Positions 1 to 7,124 of a DNA stretch of 15,584 nucleotides are shown one piece after another. Position 1 is the first letter of the stretch. Each line of letters starts with the position of its first letter. Both the position numbers and the translations under genes were made by a program. The notes beneath the pieces were generated by a model, which was not told the origin of the DNA, did not search any database, and saw only the letters and a list, made by a program, of their open reading frames with translations. Source of the stretch: JAWXCM01 sp034408745 (GTDB lineage: Bacteria > Acidobacteriota > Terriglobia > Bryobacterales > Bryobacteraceae); NCBI GenBank assembly GCA_034408745.1, contig JAWXCM010000149.1, forward strand, positions 1 through 15,584, in the 5' to 3' direction.

Positions 1-1
1 C

Positions 2-118
2 CGCGAGCGCGCCACCCGCCCCGACATCACCGCCACCATCGCCGCGGTCGCCGAGTTCCTGCCCCGCCTTCTGGACCAGGGCTACACATTCCGGACCGCC
101 GGCGAGTGGGTTCGCTAG
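2..118 (+). CDS. Probable polysaccharide deacetylase, C-terminal end only
   Basis: Only the last 38 codons of this gene lie in the window; it enters from the left edge in frame 2 and stops at TAG 116-118. The visible residues include a helix (ITATIAAVAEFLPRLLDQ) followed by GYTFRTAGEW. This resembles the closing helix and strand of NodB-type polysaccharide deacetylases, which commonly end with a pattern like 'LPxILxxLxxxGYxFVT'. Members of that family remove N- or O-acetyl groups from glycans using a metal centre, but none of the catalytic motifs are visible here. The stop lies 14 bases before the acyl carrier protein ATG, on the same strand, so the two are probably co-transcribed. The assignment rests on a short tail and is tentative. 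Confidence 0.5.
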   Translation, partial: RERATRPDITATIAAVAEFLPRLLDQGYTFRTAGEWVR

Positions 119-132
119 ACTTGGCAAGGGAT

Positions 133-375
133 ATGTCCGACGAGATTCTGCAGCGCGTTATCAAAGTAATTGCCGAGACCCAGCGGATTTCCGCCGAAGG
201 GATCACGGCCGAGAGTTCGTTTGAGGCACTCGGCATCGATTCGCTTGACGGTATCAACATTGTTTTTGGAGTCGAGAACGAGTTCAGTATCAGCGTTCCC
301 GATGAAGCAGCCAAATCGATCCGCAGCGTAGGGGACATGGCGGCGGGCGTGGAGCGGCTGCTTGCCGGTGCGTAG
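133..375 (+). CDS. Acyl carrier protein
   Basis: This 80-residue protein is an acyl carrier protein: a small helical cytoplasmic protein that carries acyl chains on a phosphopantetheine arm. The attachment signature GIDSLD is clear, with Ser37 as the modified residue, followed by the usual acidic helix and a closing helix (SVGDMAAGVERLL). Length matches the family. ATG 133 is chosen because ACPs normally begin right before this helix; AAGGG at 126-130 is only two bases upstream, so the Shine-Dalgarno is poor. In-frame GTG 106 or TTG 121 would add up to nine residues. Its stop codon lies inside the start of the ketoacyl synthase gene. With a dedicated synthase next door and a deacetylase upstream, it probably serves a specialised lipid or acyl-glycan pathway rather than housekeeping fatty acid synthesis; that is inference. 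Confidence 0.9.
   Translation: MSDEILQRVIKVIAETQRISAEGITAESSFEALGIDSLDGINIVFGVENEFSISVPDEAAKSIRSVGDMAAGVERLLAGA
351..354 (+). promoter_or_regulatory. Ribosome binding site for the ketoacyl synthase, favours the TTG start
   Basis: GGAG lies inside the end of the acyl carrier protein gene. It is 7 bases before TTG 362 but 13 bases before the alternative GTG 368, which favours TTG 362. This would give translation coupled to the upstream gene. Confidence 0.4.
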
Positions 376-1582
376 AGTCGCCATCACGGGGCTCGGCGCG
401 ATCTCGGCACTGGGACCCGATTTGGCTTCGTTTCGCGAGGCGCTGTTCGCCGGACGATCGGGCATACGCCCCATCCAGACCCCTCTTCCCGCGCCGCTGC
501 GCTTCCCGAACGGAGCCGAAGTGGCCGGATTCGACGCCGCTGCCCACTTCGACCACAGAGCGCTGGCCCTGCTCGATCCATTTGCACAATACGCGCTGGT
601 TGCGGCCCGCCAGGCGGTGCGCGACTCGGGAGTTGCATTCGCGCCAGAGCGAACGGCCATCGTCACCGGCACGGGAGGCGGAGGGCAGCGAGCCACCGAC
701 GACGGCTTCGTCGCCCTCTACCGGCGCGACCTGCCTCGGGTGAACCCGTTCAGCATTCCGCGAATCATGGCCAGCAGCGCGGCCAGCCACATGTCGAAGG
801 AGTTCGGCATTCGCGGACCGGTGTTCACGGTGTCGACGGCCTGCTCCTCGTCGAACCACGCCATCGGGCAGGCGCTGTGGATGCTGCGACAGGGCGTCTG
901 CGACGTCGCCCTCACAGGTGGCAGCGAATCGGTGTTCAGCTACGGCTTTCTGAAATCGTGGGAGGCGATGCGCGTGGTCTCCCCCGACACGTGCAGGCCG
1001 TTCTGCAAGACACGCTCGGGGCTGATTCTCGGCGAAGGTGCCGGGATGCTGGTGCTGGAGGACTGGGACTCGGCGACTGCCCGGGGCGCGCGCATCTACG
1101 CGGAACTGGCGGGCTTCGGCATGTCGTCCGACGCGCACCACATCACTCAGCCGTCGTCCGATGGCGGCGCACTGGCTATGAGGTGTGCGCTCGCTGACGC
1201 CGGGATCCGGCCGGAGCAGATTGACTACATCAACGCCCATGGCACGGCAACGGCTGCCAACGATCCTGCCGAAACAGCGGCAATTCGGACCGTCTTTGGC
1301 GCCCACACCGATAAGCTCTGCGTCAGCTCCACGAAGTCGATGCACGGACACGCGCTGGGTGCGGCGGGTGCGCTGGAAGCGGTCGCCACCGCGCTGACGC
1401 TGCACGGTGGGCGCATTCCGCCTACCGCCAACTTCACTGAGCCCGACCCACAGTGCGACCTCGACGTGGTGCCCAACGCAGCACGAGTTCGACAGGCAGG
1501 GTGGGCCATGTCGAACTCGTTTGCTTTCGGTGGTCTGAACGCCGTGCTGGTGTTGGCGGCCGCTACCTGTCCTCGTCCCTGA
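362..1582 (+). CDS. Beta-ketoacyl-ACP synthase II-like (FabF family)
   Basis: This 406-residue protein condenses an acyl chain with malonyl-ACP in the cytoplasm. It is full length for the FabF/KAS II family, starting with the typical RRVAITGLGAISALG. The thiolase-fold catalytic set is complete: Cys161 in VSTACSSSNHAIG, His293 in NAHGTATAAND, Lys325 and His330 in STKSMHGHALGAAG. The FabF-like GFGMSSDAHH and the closing NSFAFGGLNAVLVL are also present. The start is TTG 362, or GTG 368 giving 404 residues; either overlaps the end of the acyl carrier protein gene, indicating coupling. The 3' end runs 20 bases into the 3' end of the convergent gspD. A deacetylase, carrier protein and synthase in a row recall the nodB/nodF/nodE type of gene set. 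Family is secure; the pathway (modified fatty acid, polyene-like lipid or acylated glycan) is not shown by the sequence. Confidence 0.93.
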   Translation: MPVRRVAITGLGAISALGPDLASFREALFAGRSGIRPIQTPLPAPLRFPNGAEVAGFDAAAHFDHRALALLDPFAQYALVAARQAVRDSGVAFAPERTAIVTGTGGGGQRATDDGFVALYRRDLPRVNPFSIPRIMASSAASHMSKEFGIRGPVFTVSTACSSSNHAIGQALWMLRQGVCDVALTGGSESVFSYGFLKSWEAMRVVSPDTCRPFCKTRSGLILGEGAGMLVLEDWDSATARGARIYAELAGFGMSSDAHHITQPSSDGGALAMRCALADAGIRPEQIDYINAHGTATAANDPAETAAIRTVFGAHTDKLCVSSTKSMHGHALGAAGALEAVATALTLHGGRIPPTANFTEPDPQCDLDVVPNAARVRQAGWAMSNSFAFGGLNAVLVLAAATCPRP

Positions 1583-3890
1583 TGTACTTGTTGAGTTTGC
1601 GGAGCCGGCCCTTCAGCTCGTCTGTGGCCTCATTGACGTTGGACATGTCGTAGATTACCCGGGGAGTCATGAAAACGATCAGCTCGGTCCGATCCTTCGA
1701 ATAAGCCTTGCTGCCAAACGCAGTGCCGACAATCGGCAGCCGGTGCAGAAAGGGGATACCCGATGAGCTGTTGCCGGAATTCTCATTGATGATGCCCGCA
1801 ATGGCGACCGTATCGCCATCCTGCACTGTCACCTGCGTCTGAATGGTGCGTTTGGAGAACGACGGACTCTGGATTCCCGCTCCGGCAGCGGGCGCGATCG
1901 GTGCGCTGACTTCCTGATTGATGATCAGCGTCACGATGCCGCTTGGATTCACCCTCGCCATGATGTTCATGGTGACGCCCGTGTCGCGGTTCGACACATT
2001 GTTGGCAAACACCGAACTGCCGCCCGACTGTGCGCCAGTCAAGGCCTGGGAAGTCAGCGTAGGAACCTGCGTGCCGACGTTGATGGATGCCGCCACGCTG
2101 TCGGTAGCGATCATGGAAGGAGCCGAAATCACCCGTGCGCTGCTTGAGAGTTCGCTGGCGCTCACCGCGGCCAGAAGCTCGCGGCTTTTGCCGACCAGAG
2201 CGCCCGCCGTCATGGTGATGCCGCCATCGGAGAATGCCCCTGCCAGGTTTCGCGTGAACCCGTCCGGACGAGCTGCGCCGCGCTCCTGCAGATAAGCCGC
2301 CACGCCGCTTCTCAACGCTCCGGAAAGCGTCACTTCGTAGATGCGCGCTTCAATCAGCACCTGGCGCGGGGCTACGTCGATGTCGCGCAGCAGTTTCACG
2401 ATGCCTTCGTACTCCGTGCGCGTAGCCTGGATCAGCAGGGTGTTGTCGAACGGATTGGGAATGATTCGCGGTACCCGGCTGTCGTAAGCGCCGCCGCCCA
2501 CGCCTCCGGCGCCCAGATACTGGCCTGTGAGGTTGGACCCGCCGGCCGCTCCCGCCACGCCGGCGGTGACAGCGCCGGACGCAGTGGGGATGCTGGCCAT
2601 GGGGCCCTGGTATGGCATGCCACCGCCATACATGCCACCGCCCATGCCGCCACCATACATCCCACCCATTCCGCCGCCGTACATACCTCCACCCATGCCG
2701 CCGCCCATTCCGCCGCCGTACATGCCACCCATGCCACCACCCATGCCGCCGCCCATTCCACCGCCCATTCCGCCCCCGAACACGTTGCCTCCGTAAGCGC
2801 CGTTGTTCATTGAGCCCATGCCCATCTGGCTGAAGGACGACATCAGGCTCATGGCGTACATCGGGTTGTTGCTGTAGAGGCCCATGATGGCCATCGCCAG
2901 CGTCGGGGCAAAGCCGTACTTGACGCGGTACACGAAATTGTCGACCGAACCGGCGCTGCTGCTGACCGTAATGTCGAGCTTGTCGATCCACGCCTGCACG
3001 TCCTTAAAGACGCCGGCATTCGGCGCCACCGCAATCAGCGTGTTGATTCTGTCCACTGGCAGAAGCTTGATCGGGCTCGACTTCTCATTCAGGGAAATGC
3101 CTTTGAGGATTCCGTCGAGTTCTTTGGCCAGATCGCTGGGCCGGCTGTTCTTAACCTCGAACAACTTGACGCGCTGGTTGGCGAACGTCTCGCTGTCGAA
3201 GAGGCTCACCAGGTCCATTACCCGCTTCATGTTGCGGCGGCTGTCCTGCATCAGCAGCAGATTCGCGGGCGGATACGACCACATTTTCCCGTTCTCGCCG
3301 ACAAATTCCTGCAGCAGCTTGGCTAATTCATCCACCGTCGCGTACTTCAGGAAAACCAGGTTCAACATCGTGCGGTCGTCTTCCGGCGCCGTCGAGCCGT
3401 TCACCTCGGGCTTGAGGCCGGGCATGCGCTGCACATCGGTCAGCGGCACGACACGAAAAATGTCGCCCTGCGGGATCATGGCGTAGCCGTTGATACGCAG
3501 AATGGTGTCGAGCAGCGCGCGGTTGTCGATTGTTTTCGTTTCTCCGTAGGTGTTGATAGTCACGCCGCCCTGGACGCGCGGATCCAGAATGTAGCTGATC
3601 TTGAGCTGACGCGCCAGAATGTCGATCACCTCGCGTAATGACGCGTTGGTCAGGCTTAGCCCGGAGGTCGCCATTCCCGTTCCCACAGGGGTCGGCTGCT
3701 GAGCCGCTGCCGCCGCTGGCTGGCCCGCCGCCGGAGGAGCCGCCTGGGGAGGCTGCTGGGCAGCTGGAGGCGCGGGGCGGTTGAATCCAGGCGGTACCGT
3801 AACCTGCGCCGTCAGGATCTGTGTCAGCGCGACGAGGGACGCAACGGCGATCCTCAGAGTGGGAACTGCGGCGAATCGGCAAATGTTCAT
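1563..3890 (-). CDS. gspD: Type II secretion outer-membrane secretin GspD
   Basis: This 775-residue protein is the secretin, the multimeric outer-membrane channel of the type II system. In order it shows: a signal peptide (about 1-29); a Pro/Ala/Gln-rich linker (about 32-70); an N0 domain (77-150); N1 (about 175-233); N2 (about 238-310); an N3 domain starting near 317 and resuming at PRIIPNPFDNTLLIQATR (about 474); and the secretin core from VLIEARIYEVTL (about 511). The core ends with the family signature VQDGDTVAIAGII (689-701), then GIPFLHRLPIVGTAFG and TELIVFMTPRVI. N3 is split by a long Gly/Met-rich insert. ATG 3890 is chosen because it overlaps the upstream stop as ATGA and places the signal peptide at the N-terminus; an in-frame upstream start at 3932 would add 14 Gln-rich residues. 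It is last in the operon and ends convergently with the ketoacyl synthase gene. No C-terminal pilotin-binding domain is recognised. Confidence 0.95.
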   Translation of the reverse strand: MNICRFAAVPTLRIAVASLVALTQILTAQVTVPPGFNRPAPPAAQQPPQAAPPAAGQPAAAAAQQPTPVGTGMATSGLSLTNASLREVIDILARQLKISYILDPRVQGGVTINTYGETKTIDNRALLDTILRINGYAMIPQGDIFRVVPLTDVQRMPGLKPEVNGSTAPEDDRTMLNLVFLKYATVDELAKLLQEFVGENGKMWSYPPANLLLMQDSRRNMKRVMDLVSLFDSETFANQRVKLFEVKNSRPSDLAKELDGILKGISLNEKSSPIKLLPVDRINTLIAVAPNAGVFKDVQAWIDKLDITVSSSAGSVDNFVYRVKYGFAPTLAMAIMGLYSNNPMYAMSLMSSFSQMGMGSMNNGAYGGNVFGGGMGGGMGGGMGGGMGGMYGGGMGGGMGGGMYGGGMGGMYGGGMGGGMYGGGMPYQGPMASIPTASGAVTAGVAGAAGGSNLTGQYLGAGGVGGGAYDSRVPRIIPNPFDNTLLIQATRTEYEGIVKLLRDIDVAPRQVLIEARIYEVTLSGALRSGVAAYLQERGAARPDGFTRNLAGAFSDGGITMTAGALVGKSRELLAAVSASELSSSARVISAPSMIATDSVAASINVGTQVPTLTSQALTGAQSGGSSVFANNVSNRDTGVTMNIMARVNPSGIVTLIINQEVSAPIAPAAGAGIQSPSFSKRTIQTQVTVQDGDTVAIAGIINENSGNSSSGIPFLHRLPIVGTAFGSKAYSKDRTELIVFMTPRVIYDMSNVNEATDELKGRLRKLNKYIRDEDR
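2616..2777 (-). repeat. In-frame Gly/Met(Tyr) tandem repeat inside gspD
   Basis: About 160 bases of degenerate tandem units of GGN GGN ATG type (9-12 bases, with occasional TAY codons) encode residues 372-425 of GspD. The encoded units are GGMG, GGGM and GMYGGG. On the plus strand it appears as a C-rich run of CCNCCCAT units. It keeps the reading frame throughout. Unit-number variation through slippage would stay in frame whenever whole units were gained or lost. Confidence 0.9.
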
Positions 3891-4348
3891 TTGGACTTGT
3901 TTTGGTTGCTGCTGTTGCGCTGCGCTTCCCAAAGCTGAGTTTCCTGCTCGCTCAGTTCGGATTTGGTTTTACTCCATCGCTGCACGCCGAACGGGGTTTG
4001 CCGTTCGAACCGCAGCGTGTCGCCGTCTTCCGTCACCCGAACCGGAACCGCGTCCCGGGACCGTGTCTCACCGAACGGGGTCGGCATCGTGGTACCCGGC
4101 TTCACAGCAGCCGCTTCCCCTGTCTGTCGCTCCGCTGTTCCCGCGTCGGACTGTGCGTCCTGCGCCTTGTCTTCCGCTTTCTGAATGCCGAACGGAGTCT
4201 GCCGGAATACCCAGTTTTTGCCGCCGCGGTCTGTCAATTTGAACTCGGCTGGGCCCGTCTGGCGAGCCTCTTTAGGCACTCCCGGAGGATTTGCCGCGAA
4301 TAATACAACGGCGGTAAAAAGAATCCCTAATATGTTGGTAACTCGCAT
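3887..4348 (-). CDS. Small exported protein with TPFG repeats, between gspC and gspD
   Basis: This 153-residue protein is of no family I recognise. It begins with a signal peptide-like segment (ILGILFTAVVLFAANPPG, about 6-23), so it is probably periplasmic or outer-membrane associated. The rest is hydrophilic and built around a repeated unit: FKLTDRGGKNWVFRQTPFG (36-54) closely resembles VRVTEDGDTLRFERQTPFG (103-121), and both run on into IQK or VQRW. A third, poorer copy is MPTPFGETRS (88-97). The C-terminus is Gln/Ser/Lys-rich. The same motif closes the neighbouring GspC-like protein (NKSPFGDVCRW). It starts 3 bases after gspC ends and its stop overlaps the gspD start as ATGA, so it is translationally coupled to the secretin gene. 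Position suggests an assembly factor, pilotin-like protein or periplasmic bridge to GspD; no lipobox cysteine is seen, which argues against a classic lipoprotein pilotin. Confidence 0.8.
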   Translation of the reverse strand: MRVTNILGILFTAVVLFAANPPGVPKEARQTGPAEFKLTDRGGKNWVFRQTPFGIQKAEDKAQDAQSDAGTAERQTGEAAAVKPGTTMPTPFGETRSRDAVPVRVTEDGDTLRFERQTPFGVQRWSKTKSELSEQETQLWEAQRNSSNQNKSK

Positions 4349-4351
4349 AAT

Positions 4352-5077
4352 TTAATTCACAGCTTCCCAGCGGCAAACGTCGCCGAAAGGACTCTTGTTG
4401 ACTACCTTTCTGTAACCGTCCTGTACCGTTCCCGGAGCCGACGTGTCGCCCGATATGCATGCCCTGCTGCGTTCGCCGAGCTCCTGTCCGGGGCCCGCCT
4501 TAACGGGTGCCAGACTGGTCAGGGTCTTTACCGCCGCAGGCTGCGTATTCGCGGTTTGCTGCGGAGCGACCTGAGCCTGAGCCGTCCGGTCGAGGATCTG
4601 TTCGATCTTTCGGACCACCTGTTTGTTCTGCCACTCAAACGTGACTTCCTGAGTGGTCAGGGCAACGATCTTGAAAGGCCCTATGGTCATCCCTGGCCTG
4701 TATCCCTTTTCCGCAGCGCCGGCCCTCTCCGAGAGGATGATGGTCGGTCCGGTTCCAATATCTATGACGCCGCGAGCCACTGGAAGGTCTGGCATGGGAA
4801 CAGGAGCAGGCGGAGGAGGGGGAGGGTCCAGAATCACATTGGGATTACGGTCGCGCGAAAACAGTAGCTGCTGCGCGGTTTCCACATAGGCTGCGGCCGT
4901 AACGGGCTGCACTCCGGCAAGGGCGGGAATCGTGGGCGGCGGTGCCGGGGCAATGTTCTGGCGCAGCAGCGCTTCGACTCGCGAATCGGAAGCCGCCCAC
5001 CGGTCGCGCAACATGCTGCCCACCAGCAACACCAGGCCCAGCAGCAGCAAATCGAGGAGCCACAGATTTTTCCTCAA
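4352..5077 (-). CDS. gspC: GspC-like inner-membrane linker of the type II system
   Basis: This 241-residue protein has a short cytoplasmic start, one membrane helix (about 6-21) and a periplasmic remainder, the topology of GspC. GspC links the inner-membrane platform to the secretin. After a Pro-rich linker (DPPPPPPAPVP, 84-94), residues 98-160 resemble the GspC homology region: ARGVIDIGTGPTIIL, GYRPGMTIGPFKIVAL, then VTFEW and KQVVRKIEQIL. No PDZ domain follows. Instead there is a disordered Ala/Gln stretch and a compact C-terminal piece (about 205-241) containing Cys207, GDTSAPGTVQDGYRKV, SPFG and Cys235, possibly a disulfide-closed module. The start is TTG 5075-5077, overlapping the gspM stop as TTGA and supported by a strong Shine-Dalgarno. 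PilP-like is an alternative description; the context with gspM, gspL and gspD favours GspC. Confidence 0.72.
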   Translation of the reverse strand: MRKNLWLLDLLLLGLVLLVGSMLRDRWAASDSRVEALLRQNIAPAPPPTIPALAGVQPVTAAAYVETAQQLLFSRDRNPNVILDPPPPPPAPVPMPDLPVARGVIDIGTGPTIILSERAGAAEKGYRPGMTIGPFKIVALTTQEVTFEWQNKQVVRKIEQILDRTAQAQVAPQQTANTQPAAVKTLTSLAPVKAGPGQELGERSRACISGDTSAPGTVQDGYRKVVNKSPFGDVCRWEAVN

Positions 5078-5667
5078 AATGCGCTCCCCTTTTTGTCAGG
5101 AATCAATTCTTTGCGCACCAGCGCGGAGATGGTGACCCGAACCGGCATCGTCTTTTGCTTTGGGTTCGCGGCACCGATGCGAAGGTCCGTAGTGCCGATC
5201 ATCTCTTTTTGCGCTGTCAGATCGGAGAGGAAATTCACCAGCTGCTCAATCCCAGCCTCAAAATTCACCGCCACCGCGACCTCGCCGTAATCGGTCCCGT
5301 AGGGCTTCACCTGCCCGATTTCCGTGTTCCGCAGATCGATATTGGTGGCAGGAGACTTCGCCAGTTTGCGAATAATCTGTAGCAGCTGAGCCTGCGCCTG
5401 CGCCGCGGTGTCGGCCTGAATCAGATTCCTTTCGCGCGAGGCGAGCTCGGCCCGAACCTGCAGCAGCACTTGCTCCTTGCCGGGCACGGTCGAAGAGAGT
5501 TGCTGGACGCGCTGCAAACGCCGCTCGGCCGCGGGAATGGACGTGACGGCCTCGGCGCCAACCTCGCTGGTTTTTTCCCGATTCACCAACCAGTAGGCGA
5601 TGATCATCAGCGACACCGGAATCAGCAGGATGAGGGCGCGCCGCTCGCGTTCGCTAAGCTGCTTCAC
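5074..5667 (-). CDS. gspM: GspM/PilO-like inner-membrane platform protein
   Basis: This 197-residue bitopic protein has a short basic N-terminus (MKQLSERERRA), one membrane helix (about 11-28, ALILLIPVSLMIIAYWLV), a predicted coiled coil (about 43-90) and a C-terminal ferredoxin-like region (about 100-190). The latter holds the NFLSDLTAQKEMIGTTDLRI segment typical of PilO/GspM. These proteins pair with GspL (or PilN) in the inner membrane and stabilise the secretion platform. The gene starts with GTG and overlaps the gspL stop as GTGA; a strong Shine-Dalgarno confirms the start. Its stop overlaps the gspC start as TTGA. The family is diverged and PilO and GspM are related, so the exact name depends on context, which here is clearly type II secretion. 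Confidence 0.8.
   Translation of the reverse strand: MKQLSERERRALILLIPVSLMIIAYWLVNREKTSEVGAEAVTSIPAAERRLQRVQQLSSTVPGKEQVLLQVRAELASRERNLIQADTAAQAQAQLLQIIRKLAKSPATNIDLRNTEIGQVKPYGTDYGEVAVAVNFEAGIEQLVNFLSDLTAQKEMIGTTDLRIGAANPKQKTMPVRVTISALVRKELIPDKKGSAF
5084..5091 (-). promoter_or_regulatory. Strong ribosome binding site for gspC TTG start
   Basis: On the minus strand AAGGGGAG lies six bases before TTG 5077, inside the end of gspM. It supports use of this uncommon start codon. Confidence 0.65.
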
Positions 5668-7124
5668 TTCGCACCACCTCCGGGAGCAGCGGGCCTCGTG
5701 GCGGCGGGCGTCTCCGGTCCTCGACCCTGTGCCGCGGGGGGACTCTGCGGAAGAGGCATCGGCGGGACGGTTCGTTGCGCCCGGATGCGGAACATCTCAC
5801 CTGTCTGGCCTTTCGTGATCGGCATGGTGAATTCCGACTTCTCAAACAATGGCGATCCGTCGATTACCTTCAGCAGCGCCGCTGCCTGATCGGCCTCGCC
5901 TGCCACCTGAATGGTCTGGCGATCCATATCGAGGCTGTTTACCCAGCCCGGCGCGGGAATCAGCTTTGTAATCTCGGCCAGCGAATCGATGTCCAGCCGC
6001 CCGCGCCGGCGGAACTCGTCCAGACTCTGCGACCGGGCACGTACCGTGGCGATCGACTTGTCTATGGAATCCACCTTGCGGGCAGCCGGATCATACCTGC
6101 GAATCTGGTGCTGCAACACGCCCAGATATCGCGCGTCGGCCCAGTTTTCCTGAAAAGCCAGCATCACCAGCAGCACCAGCAGCGCCGTAGCCAGGATGAA
6201 AGTGGGAATCAGCCGGACGCGCGAACTGCCGCGCCGCAACTCCGGCGGCAGCACGTTCGATTCAATCCCGAGCCACGGACACGCTCCGGCCAGCGCGGTC
6301 GCATAAGGCAGAATATTAGCTTCGAAACGAGGAGACTGCGGATCGTAATCGGCGGGAAAGAGGACGGGTTTCGGCAGCAATTGCGCCAGCCGCGCCGGTG
6401 GCGTCGCCGGATCCAGCCGCAATTCCGAACGCGCAATTCCCACCGCGCGGTCATACCGAAGCGGCAGTGCGGCCGAGTACAGCGGCTTCGCTTCGCTCTC
6501 GCCGTACAGCTCCACCAGACCATACGCTTCATGGGCGCAGATGAAATTGGCCGGCGGTGTCGTAATGACACGCAGCGCCGAATAAACGATACCTGCCGAA
6601 AACGAAAATGAGGCGATCTTCAGCCCCGCTTCGGCGAACAACGTGAGATACGCATCCACCACCGAACGCCGCACAATTCCGACCAGCGCAAACGACGATT
6701 TCGGGATTCGCGCCAGGCTGAAGCAAACCTCTTCGTCGGCGAACGGGTGCAGCGAATCGATCTGCAGCCGGATGGCCGCGTCCAGATCGCGGTCAGTCAC
6801 TCCCGGCAGGTGCACCGCGCGCACGATGAGATCCCGCCGCGGCAGCACCACTGTCGCCGCGATGTGCGCCACACCCAGGCTGCGCAGGAAGGTGAGGAGT
6901 TCCGTGCCCCACTCGGCTGCCGGGCGCGTTTTGTAATCGGTCACAGTCGCCGCCCCGAGTATCCCCGTTTCCGAGGGTCGAACGCGAACAATGGTCGCGA
7001 CCAGTTCCTTTTCCCGCAATTCAACGCCGACGCCGGTACCCCACGCCGTGTAGCAGAGCAGCCCCGTTCGGGGCGTCGAAACGGCGGGATTCAGAGCGGC
7101 TGTGGGAGCAGTATCAGTAGTCAT
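5664..7124 (-). CDS. gspL: GspL-like platform protein (PilM-like and PilN-like halves fused)
   Basis: This 486-residue protein joins a cytoplasmic actin-fold half (about 20-290, PilM-like; note VVLPRRDLIVRAVHLPGVTDRDLDAAI in segments around 92-118) to one membrane helix (about 305-324, LIPTFILATALLVLLVMLAF) and a periplasmic PilN-like half (about 325-450). That is the GspL layout: the cytoplasmic part holds the GspE ATPase at the membrane and the periplasmic part pairs with GspM. The C-terminus is a disordered Pro/Ala/Gly tail (about 452-486) that is not typical of GspL. ATG 7124 is chosen over an upstream in-frame TTG 7142 because it gives a smaller overlap (11 bases) with gspK; neither has a strong Shine-Dalgarno. 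The stop overlaps the gspM GTG as GTGA. I assign GspL by architecture and position; overall sequence similarity to classical GspL appears low. Confidence 0.8.
   Translation of the reverse strand: MTTDTAPTAALNPAVSTPRTGLLCYTAWGTGVGVELREKELVATIVRVRPSETGILGAATVTDYKTRPAAEWGTELLTFLRSLGVAHIAATVVLPRRDLIVRAVHLPGVTDRDLDAAIRLQIDSLHPFADEEVCFSLARIPKSSFALVGIVRRSVVDAYLTLFAEAGLKIASFSFSAGIVYSALRVITTPPANFICAHEAYGLVELYGESEAKPLYSAALPLRYDRAVGIARSELRLDPATPPARLAQLLPKPVLFPADYDPQSPRFEANILPYATALAGACPWLGIESNVLPPELRRGSSRVRLIPTFILATALLVLLVMLAFQENWADARYLGVLQHQIRRYDPAARKVDSIDKSIATVRARSQSLDEFRRRGRLDIDSLAEITKLIPAPGWVNSLDMDRQTIQVAGEADQAAALLKVIDGSPLFEKSEFTMPITKGQTGEMFRIRAQRTVPPMPLPQSPPAAQGRGPETPAATRPAAPGGGAK
5674..5681 (-). 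promoter_or_regulatory. Strong ribosome binding site for gspM GTG start
   Basis: On the minus strand GGAGGTGG lies six bases before GTG 5667, within the end of gspL. It is nearly ideal and fixes the non-ATG start. Confidence 0.7.

Noticed and set aside
290..1405. Long minus-strand open frame opposite the ketoacyl synthase gene
   Set aside because: The translation is Arg/His-rich with no domain, and it lies fully antisense to an intact FabF-family gene with all catalytic residues. It is a GC-rich shadow frame.
2616..2777. Tandem repeat considered as a CRISPR array or non-coding satellite
   Set aside because: Units are 9-12 bases without spacers and encode an uninterrupted part of GspD.
2527..2833. 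Plus-strand Pro-rich frames (PPPYMPPPMPP type)
   Set aside because: They are the reverse reading of the Gly/Met repeat in gspD, and no start region or coupling supports expression.
3781..4303. Two plus-strand frames opposite the TPFG protein
   Set aside because: The minus-strand gene has a signal peptide, internal repeats and stop/start coupling to both neighbours, while the plus frames have none of these.
5775..6611. Plus-strand open frame of 278 residues
   Set aside because: Antisense to gspL, with Arg/Gln/His-rich composition and no motif. The minus strand has a coherent protein with coupled neighbours.
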